Of a DNA stretch of 46,569 nt, positions 41,759 to 46,569 are shown one piece after another; within the stretch, counting starts at the first letter, position 1; every line of letters starts with the position of its first letter. The stretch is from an uncultured Cardiobacterium sp. (GTDB taxonomy: Bacteria > Pseudomonadota > Gammaproteobacteria > Cardiobacteriales > Cardiobacteriaceae), in NCBI RefSeq assembly GCF_938028825.1, contig NZ_CALIZP010000045.1, positions 1 to 46,569 of the forward strand. Reading direction: 5' to 3'. The position numbers and the translations under genes were made by a program. The notes under the pieces are model-generated. The model was not told the DNA's origin, did no database searches, and saw only the letters and a list, made by a program, of their open reading frames with translations.

Positions 41759-43777
41759 ATGAACGCGCCGCTTGCCCTCGAATATCAGCCTTTCGGCGTT
41801 TTCACCGGCGCCGCCACCCTGCAAGCGGCTTACGACGACCTCGCCGTCGAGCTGAAAAAATACCTCGACCCCGGAGACATCGACAAAGTCCTGCGCTGCG
41901 CCATCTATGGCGCGGCCGCCCACGAAGGCCAGCGCCGCCAGTCCGGCGAACCCTACTTCGTTCATCCCATTGCCGTCTGCCGCATCCTCGCCAAACAGCG
42001 CTTCGACCTGCCCGTGCTGCAAGCAGGGCTCTTGCACGATGTCCTTGAAGACACCATCCTCGACAAAAAGGACATGGCGACCGAATTCGGCGAAGAAGTG
42101 ACCCGCCTCGTCGATGGCGTCAGCAAACTCGACCGCCTGAAAAAAACCGCGCCGCAGGCCGCCGTCGCCGAAAGCTTCCGCAAAATGTTCCTGGCGACCG
42201 CCGACGATCCGCGTGTCCTCATCATCAAGCTTGCCGACCGCCTGCACAATATGCAAACCCTCGGTGCCCTGCGCCGGGAAAAACAGCAGCGCATCGCCCA
42301 CGAAACGCTGGATGTCTATGCCGCCATCGCCGGCCGCCTCGGCCTCTTCTACTTCCGCATCCAGCTCGAAGACCTCGCCTTTTCCTACCTGCATCCGTGG
42401 CGCTACGCCGTGCTGCGCCAGCGCTACGCCGCAGACAACACCCACGAACAAACCCTGAGCGCTGTGCGGGGCGACCTGCAAGCCCGCCTGCACACCCTCG
42501 GCATCAAAGCCTCCATCAACCCCCGCCAGCGCCACCTCTGGGGCGTGTACCAGCGCATGAAGCGCAAAGAAAGCTTCAAGGAAGCCATCCGCACCGTGCC
42601 CATCCGCATCATCACCGACAGCGAAGACAACTGCTACCGCATCCTCGGCGCACTGCACGGCCTCTACCGCCCCGTGCACGGCAAATTTGAAGACTACATC
42701 GCCGCGCCGAAAAGCAACGGCTACCGCTCCCTGCACAGCAGCGCCGTCATGGGCGACGGCACCGTACTCAACGTGCAAATCCGCACCCGCGACATGCACA
42801 CCCTCGCCGAAGCGGGCATCATCTCCGTCTGGCACCAGTACGCCAAACAGCGCGCCGTGAAAATCGAGGCGCGCAGCATCGAAGCCGAAAAAAACATGCG
42901 CGAATGGCTGTCGCGCCTGAAAGAAGTGCAGAACATCACCGACGACCCGCTGCAATTCTACGACGCCGTCAAAAAAGAACTCGTCACCGGGGAAATGCAA
43001 ATCTACACCCCGAAAGGCGACATCATCGTCCTGCCGCACGGGGCGACGCCGGTTGACCTCGCCTACACCATCCACACCGAAATCGGCAACCACATCGTCG
43101 GTGCCAAAGTCAACGGCCAGCCCTATCCTATCTACAAACCGCTGAAAATGGCGCAGACCGTGGAAATCCTCACCGCCCCGGACGCGCACCCGCACAACAG
43201 CTGGCTGCAATTCACTATCCCCGGCGGCAAAGCGCACATCGGCATCAACCGCTACCTGAACCGCCTCGCGCGGCAAAACGCCGCCACCGCGCCCGGCAAA
43301 AACGCACAACCCGCCGCCGGCGAACAAAAAATCCTCGTCCGCAGCGCCTTTGAAAGCGGCATCACCCTCGCGCCCTGCTGCCACCCGCTGCCGCTCGAAC
43401 CCATCACCGGCCACAATGTCGCCGGCAGCGGCATCCTTATCCACAGCCGCGACTGTCCGCTGCTCGAAAACGCCGCGCACACCATCGCCGCCGCCTGGGC
43501 GGACGAACGCAAGGGCCTCTTCCCCAGCGAACTCAACATCATCGCCTACGCCCACCCGCGCCTCCTTGCCCGCGTCAGCGGCATCATCGCCGACAGCGAA
43601 GCCAACATCACCGATTTCCAAATGAACCACGCCGCAGGCGACGAACAGCGGCGCAACCTCACCGTCTGGATCGAAGTCCGCGACCTCGAACACCTGACGC
43701 AGCTCATCCACCGCCTGCGCCAGCTCGAAGAAACCATCCGCATCCGCCGCATCACCCACAAGGAACCCACACCATGA
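41759..43777 (+). CDS. spoT: Bifunctional (p)ppGpp synthetase/hydrolase SpoT
   Basis: A 672-residue stringent-response enzyme. The hydrolase HD domain is intact (H69, H93, D94, then E97/D98 in LLHDVLEDT). The synthetase domain has EDYIAAPKSNGYRSLHSSAV. A TGS domain (IYTPKGDIIVLPHGATPVDL) and a C-terminal ACT domain (NIIAYAHPRLLARVSGIIAD) complete the long RSH layout. The sequence after the synthetase (AEAGIISVWHQYAK) departs from the usual VAAHWxYK, a small oddity. It is coupled to rpoZ upstream and overlaps ridA downstream (ATGA). Confidence 0.95.
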   Translation: MNAPLALEYQPFGVFTGAATLQAAYDDLAVELKKYLDPGDIDKVLRCAIYGAAAHEGQRRQSGEPYFVHPIAVCRILAKQRFDLPVLQAGLLHDVLEDTILDKKDMATEFGEEVTRLVDGVSKLDRLKKTAPQAAVAESFRKMFLATADDPRVLIIKLADRLHNMQTLGALRREKQQRIAHETLDVYAAIAGRLGLFYFRIQLEDLAFSYLHPWRYAVLRQRYAADNTHEQTLSAVRGDLQARLHTLGIKASINPRQRHLWGVYQRMKRKESFKEAIRTVPIRIITDSEDNCYRILGALHGLYRPVHGKFEDYIAAPKSNGYRSLHSSAVMGDGTVLNVQIRTRDMHTLAEAGIISVWHQYAKQRAVKIEARSIEAEKNMREWLSRLKEVQNITDDPLQFYDAVKKELVTGEMQIYTPKGDIIVLPHGATPVDLAYTIHTEIGNHIVGAKVNGQPYPIYKPLKMAQTVEILTAPDAHPHNSWLQFTIPGGKAHIGINRYLNRLARQNAATAPGKNAQPAAGEQKILVRSAFESGITLAPCCHPLPLEPITGHNVAGSGILIHSRDCPLLENAAHTIAAAWADERKGLFPSELNIIAYAHPRLLARVSGIIADSEANITDFQMNHAAGDEQRRNLTVWIEVRDLEHLTQLIHRLRQLEETIRIRRITHKEPTP

Positions 43778-44151
43778 CAAAACAAATCATCCACACCGAC
43801 AAAGCCCCGGCCGCCATCGGCCCCTATTCGCAAGCCGTGCGCACCGGCAACCTCGTCTATCTCGCCGGGCAAATCCCGATCAATCCGGCGACGATGGAAC
43901 TCGAACACGCCTTCACCGACCAGGTACACCGCGTCTTCAGCAACCTGCAAGCCGTGTGCGAAGCGGCGGGCGGCGGCCTCGGCGACATCATCAAGCTGAA
44001 CATCTACCTGCTCGACATGGAGCACTTCGCCGAAGTCAACAAAATCATGAAAACCTACTTCCACGAACCCTACCCGGCACGCATCGCCCTCGCCGTGCAC
44101 GCCCTGCCCTGGGACGCGCAAATCGAACTCGAAGCCGTGATGGCACTTTGA
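43774..44151 (+). CDS. ridA: RidA family reactive imine/enamine deaminase
   Basis: A 125-residue protein that hydrolyses 2-aminoacrylate and related imines released by PLP enzymes. The catalytic arginine R103 (PARIALAV) is present, as are Y18 (GPYSQ) and E120 (ELEAVM). The loop HALPWDAQ replaces the usual xALPKGA, a local variation. The ATG overlaps the spoT stop, so it is the last gene of rpoZ-spoT-ridA, an arrangement also seen in other gammaproteobacteria. Confidence 0.93.
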   Translation: MTKQIIHTDKAPAAIGPYSQAVRTGNLVYLAGQIPINPATMELEHAFTDQVHRVFSNLQAVCEAAGGGLGDIIKLNIYLLDMEHFAEVNKIMKTYFHEPYPARIALAVHALPWDAQIELEAVMAL

Positions 44152-44161
44152 GGCGAAGCGC

Positions 44162-44199
44162 AAAAAAACCGGCGGGCTGATGAACCCGCCGGTTTTTTT
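44162..44199. terminator. Strong bidirectional terminator between ridA and pncA
   Basis: Perfect 15-bp stem AAAAAAACCGGCGGG/CCCGCCGGTTTTTTT, loop CTGATGAA, between the convergent gene ends. Confidence 0.9.
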
Positions 44200-44221
44200 A
44201 TGGGCAAGCGGTGGCTGCGGG

Positions 44222-44815
44222 TCAGCCCGGCGAGAACGCCGGATGCTGCAACAATTCCGCCTTCTTCTGCGCGTAACCCTGCGGGTCAATGGCACGGGTG
44301 GCTTCCTCAATCAGGCGGACACGAAAGCCCGCCGCCAGCGCGTCAAGAATGCTGTAATAAACGCAATAATCGGCGGCGAGCCCGGCGATGTCGATGTCCG
44401 ACACGCCGCAGGCGTGCAGGTAGGCGGCAAGGCAGGTGTCATGGCGGTGGCCGTTGTCAAAAAACGCGCTGTAACTGTCGATGTACCTGTCCATCCCCTT
44501 GCGGAAAACGGCGGCGATGCGGCGGGTATCGAGCGCCGGATGCAGGGCGGCACCGGTACTGCCGGCGATGCAGTGATCCGGCCAGAGCGTTTGCGACAGG
44601 CCGTGCAGGTCAATCGTGGCAAAAGGTGCCTGCCCCGGATGGGCGCTGGCAAAACTCTCATGCCCTGCGGGGTGCCAGTCCTGCGTGGCGATAACGAGCG
44701 GATAATCGCCCATGCGGGCATTGACGGGGGCGATGACGGCATCGCCGTCGGCGACCGGCAGGGCACCGCCGGGCATAAAGTCGTTCTGAATATCGATGAG
44801 CAAAAAAGCACGCAT
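44222..44815 (-). CDS. pncA: Nicotinamidase
   Basis: A 197-residue cysteine hydrolase that converts nicotinamide to nicotinate for NAD salvage. The catalytic triad fits: D8 (LLIDIQNDF), K106 (VFRKGMD) and C151 (GLAADYCVYYS). D46 and H48 (TQDWHPAGHESF) fit the metal site. Normal length. The ATG at 44815 has GGAG upstream. It is divergent from the DmpA-like peptidase across a region with a Correia-like insertion. Confidence 0.93.
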   Translation of the reverse strand: MRAFLLIDIQNDFMPGGALPVADGDAVIAPVNARMGDYPLVIATQDWHPAGHESFASAHPGQAPFATIDLHGLSQTLWPDHCIAGSTGAALHPALDTRRIAAVFRKGMDRYIDSYSAFFDNGHRHDTCLAAYLHACGVSDIDIAGLAADYCVYYSILDALAAGFRVRLIEEATRAIDPQGYAQKKAELLQHPAFSPG

Positions 44816-45184
44816 GAAAAACTCCGGTTGAGACAGGCCGCCGGCACGACACGCCGGAAGCGGCGGCAAAACAACACCCGTTGCACCGGGCGGGAAAGCA
44901 GCATTTCCCCGGCGACGAACGCTGCCGGACAGCCAACGGGTCGCCTGCATCTTATACCAATCCCGGAAAGCAGGCCGGGAAGCGGCACCAACGCACGTTA
45001 TAGTCGTTGCAAACGGGAAACCCGCGCCGAACCAGGCACTGTCTCCGGCTCGCCGCCTCGCCTCTTTCCTGTTTGCAACGACTATATCGGAATGTTGACA
45101 CGCGACATTGCCGCGTTTTTTCGGCAGACCGGGGCGGTGCCAACGGCGTAAGCTATACCGCAAACCCGCAACGGAGACCGCCCC
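44816..45184 (+). other. Gene-free divergent region between pncA and the peptidase gene
   Basis: Apart from the 88-bp inverted-repeat element at 44999-45086 and the two ribosome sites, I see nothing clear. No good promoter hexamer pair is visible on either strand outside the element. Confidence 0.5.
44999..45086 (-). mobile_element. Correia-like inverted-repeat element, 88-bp variant
   Basis: Ends are TATAGTCGTTGCAAAC and GTTTGCAACGACTATA. The minus-strand interior contains GGCGGCGAGCCGGAGACAGT, matching the core of the other copies. Both arms read GTTGCAAAC where other copies read GTTTCAAAT, so the change is matched on both sides and the hairpin is preserved. About 18 bases of the core are missing relative to the 106-bp form. 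Confidence 0.75.
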
Positions 45185-46231
45185 ATGACCACCTACCACG
45201 AAGCCCGCCTGCAACTGCTGCTGGATTACTGGCGCCGCCACCGCCGCCTGCCGCCGGGAAACCTGCCCACCGGCCCCCACGACCGCCTGAGCGACGTTCC
45301 CGGCGTGCGCGTCGGCCACAGTACCCTCGCCGATGGCGACTGCCAGAGCGGTGTGACCGCCATCATCCCCGCAGGCGGCAACCTGTTCACCGATCCGCTG
45401 CCCTGCGGTGTTGCCGTGCTGAACGGCTTTGGCAAAAGCACCGGCCTCATCCAGATAGCCGAACTCGGCACCCTCGAAACCCCGCTGCTGCTCACCAACA
45501 CCCTCAGCGTCGGCACCTGCTACACCGCCCTGGTGCAACACGCCGTTGCGGAAAACCCCGACATCGGCCGTGAAAGCGCGACCGTGAACCCTGTCGTTCT
45601 CGAATGCAACGACGGCTACCTCAACGACATCCAGCGCCTTGCCGTCAGCGAAGCGATGGCGGCGGCGGCACTCACCGCCGCGCAGCCCGATTTTGCGCGC
45701 GGTGCCGTCGGCGCGGGGCGCGGCATGAGCTGCTTCGGCCTCAAAGGCGGCATCGGCACCGCCTCGCGCCGCGTCGGGGCGCACACCCTCGGCCTGCTGG
45801 TGCTGGCCAACTTCGGCCGCCTGCCCGATATCCGCCTGGACGGCATTCCCTGCGGCGACGCATTGCAACAGGCGCTGGACGCGGCACCCGCGCCCGCCGA
45901 GCGCGGCTCCATCATCACCATCATGGCAACCGATGCACCGCTGGACGCCCGCCAGTTGACCCGCCTCGCCAAACGTGCCGGTGCGGGGCTGGGACGGCTG
46001 GGCAGCCACTGGGGCCACGGCTCGGGCGACATCAACCTCGCATTCAGCACCGACCGCAGCGGGGCGCGCCTTCACCCCGAAAGCGCCCTGGACGACTACT
46101 TCCGCGCCGCTGCCGACGGCACCGAGTACGCCGTGCGCGATGCCCTGCTCAGCGCGGCCACCGTCAGCGGCTTTTGCGGACACCGCCGCGTCGCCCTGCC
46201 GGAATTGCTCGACCGGCTCGCGTCGGTATAG
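45185..46231 (+). CDS. P1/S58 family peptidase (DmpA-like beta-aminopeptidase)
   Basis: A 348-residue Ntn-type hydrolase of the DmpA/BapA family, which cleaves N-terminal D- or beta-amino acids after self-processing into two chains. The predicted self-cleavage is between G241 and S242 (ERGSIITIMATDAPL), matching the DmpA pattern. Other family motifs are LSDVPGVRVGHSTL, AVLNGFGKSTGL, NTLSVGTCYTAL, GRGMSCFGLKGGIGTASR and LGSHWGHGSGDINLAFST. No signal peptide is seen, so it acts in the cytoplasm. GGAGA precedes the ATG. It is a single gene; the substrate in this organism is unknown. Confidence 0.88.
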   Translation: MTTYHEARLQLLLDYWRRHRRLPPGNLPTGPHDRLSDVPGVRVGHSTLADGDCQSGVTAIIPAGGNLFTDPLPCGVAVLNGFGKSTGLIQIAELGTLETPLLLTNTLSVGTCYTALVQHAVAENPDIGRESATVNPVVLECNDGYLNDIQRLAVSEAMAAAALTAAQPDFARGAVGAGRGMSCFGLKGGIGTASRRVGAHTLGLLVLANFGRLPDIRLDGIPCGDALQQALDAAPAPAERGSIITIMATDAPLDARQLTRLAKRAGAGLGRLGSHWGHGSGDINLAFSTDRSGARLHPESALDDYFRAAADGTEYAVRDALLSAATVSGFCGHRRVALPELLDRLASV

Positions 46232-46443
46232 ACACGCAGCCACGGTCGTAACGGGCGGGGAAAACGGTGGCCTGGCTATGCGCACAATCATCCGTCAGTT
46301 TCACATGACAAAAACCTGCATATTTACCCGCCTGACGCGGTCGTTGCCATCAACCGCCCCGTTTGGGGACAACAGAGCCTCTCCGTCGTGGACGCCGTCG
46401 GCGCGTGAAAAAACACATGACCGGCACCGGGGACACATCTAAC

Positions 46444-46480
46444 ATAAAAAAACAGGCCGCCCTATTCCCTGGCAGCCTGC
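46444..46480 (-). terminator. Hairpin with minus-strand T-run
   Basis: CAGGCCGCC pairs with GGCAGCCTG (one mismatch) and is flanked by AAAAAAA on the plus strand, i.e. a T7 tail in the minus direction. It lies upstream of the repeat-bearing gene, where no minus-strand gene is visible, so its role is unclear. Confidence 0.35.
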
Positions 46481-46515
46481 GGACACTCCAATCAACTGAA
46501 AATCAAGGTAAAACT

Positions 46516-46569
46516 ATGGCAACCGAACCGAACCGAACCGAACCGAACCGAACCGAACCGAACCGAACC
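46516..46569 (+). CDS. 5' end of a gene with a pentanucleotide repeat after the start codon (cut by window end)
   Basis: ATG at 46516 is preceded at seven bases by AAGG (46505-46508) and followed by GCA and then the AACCG repeat. Translation gives M-A followed by repeating TEPNR. Because five is not a multiple of three, each gain or loss of a unit shifts the downstream frame, and the repeat itself contains no stop in any frame. Only the first 18 codons are inside the window, so the product cannot be identified. Repeats in this position are typical of phase-variable surface genes, such as the CCAA-repeat haemoglobin receptors of Haemophilus and CTCTT-repeat opa genes of Neisseria. Confidence 0.55.
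   Translation, partial: MATEPNRTEPNRTEPNRT
46521..46569 (+). repeat. Simple sequence repeat, (AACCG)n, n at least 9.8
   Basis: Nine full perfect AACCG units plus four bases run to the last base of the window; the true length is unknown. The base before the first unit is C (GGC), so the array starts within two bases of the ATG. Confidence 0.95.

Noticed and set aside
46306..46442. Short plus-strand open frame (MTKTCIFTRLTRSL...)
   Set aside because: No ribosome site, no domain, and it ends in the leader of the repeat-bearing gene.
46521..46569. CRISPR or other spaced repeat array
   Set aside because: Units are perfect, five bases long and contiguous, with no spacers; it is a simple sequence repeat.

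Overview
The window is bacterial chromosomal DNA from a Gram-negative, high-G+C gammaproteobacterium. It carries an ExbB/ExbD/TonB system, an RmpM/OmpA-type envelope protein, a periplasmic alpha-2-macroglobulin, an rpoZ-spoT pair, and RF2 with the classical +1 frameshift. The gene set, base composition and Neisseria-like small repeats suggest a Cardiobacterium-like member of the Cardiobacteriaceae. That placement is inference; no 16S gene is present.

Layout. 1-521: edge of an IS256-family (zinc-ribbon variant) transposase. 706-5361: UcpA-like SDR, then convergent dgkA and rpsT, then divergent hemL-pdxH-MTHFR-like. 5428-7114: a pair of DUF1963 and DUF2262 genes. 7115-7463: decayed small mobile repeats. 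7464-11216: a probable malolactic/acid-resistance operon (AEC malate permease, malolactic-type malic enzyme, HdeD-like protein) with a divergent XRE regulator. 11461-13157: exbB-exbD-tonB. 13212-14885: YddA/SbmA-like ABC exporter. 14961-15909: a Correia-like element and an IS1-family copy with a frameshifted transposase. 16157-21188: aroG / ispA and leuA / Lrp-type regulator, then a methyltransferase. 21224-22314: zur-like gene and a flavodoxin-fold oxidoreductase. 22452-25970: a secreted hypothetical, prfB and lysS. 26087-29630: AT-richer mrr downstream of gyrA. 29919-39469: rmpM-like ompA, a glutamine amidotransferase, a Sel1 protein, uup and a 1691-residue alpha-2-macroglobulin. 39611-40993: hemN. 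41451-44151: rpoZ-spoT-ridA. 44222-46231: pncA and a DmpA-like peptidase. 46516-46569: start of a gene with a pentanucleotide repeat directly after its start codon, cut by the window end.

Most of the window is housekeeping. Three signals stand out. First, a family of inverted-repeat elements (14961-15066, 41110-41262, 44999-45086, fragments near 7268 and 7339) has the TATAGT ends, core motifs and short/long size classes of the Neisseria Correia elements, but different arms. Second, at least ten units of AACCG follow an ATG at 46516, a likely phase-variation switch. Third, mleP-mleS-hdeD looks like a complete proton-consuming malate-to-lactate module. Many gene ends carry strong, often bidirectional, intrinsic terminators.
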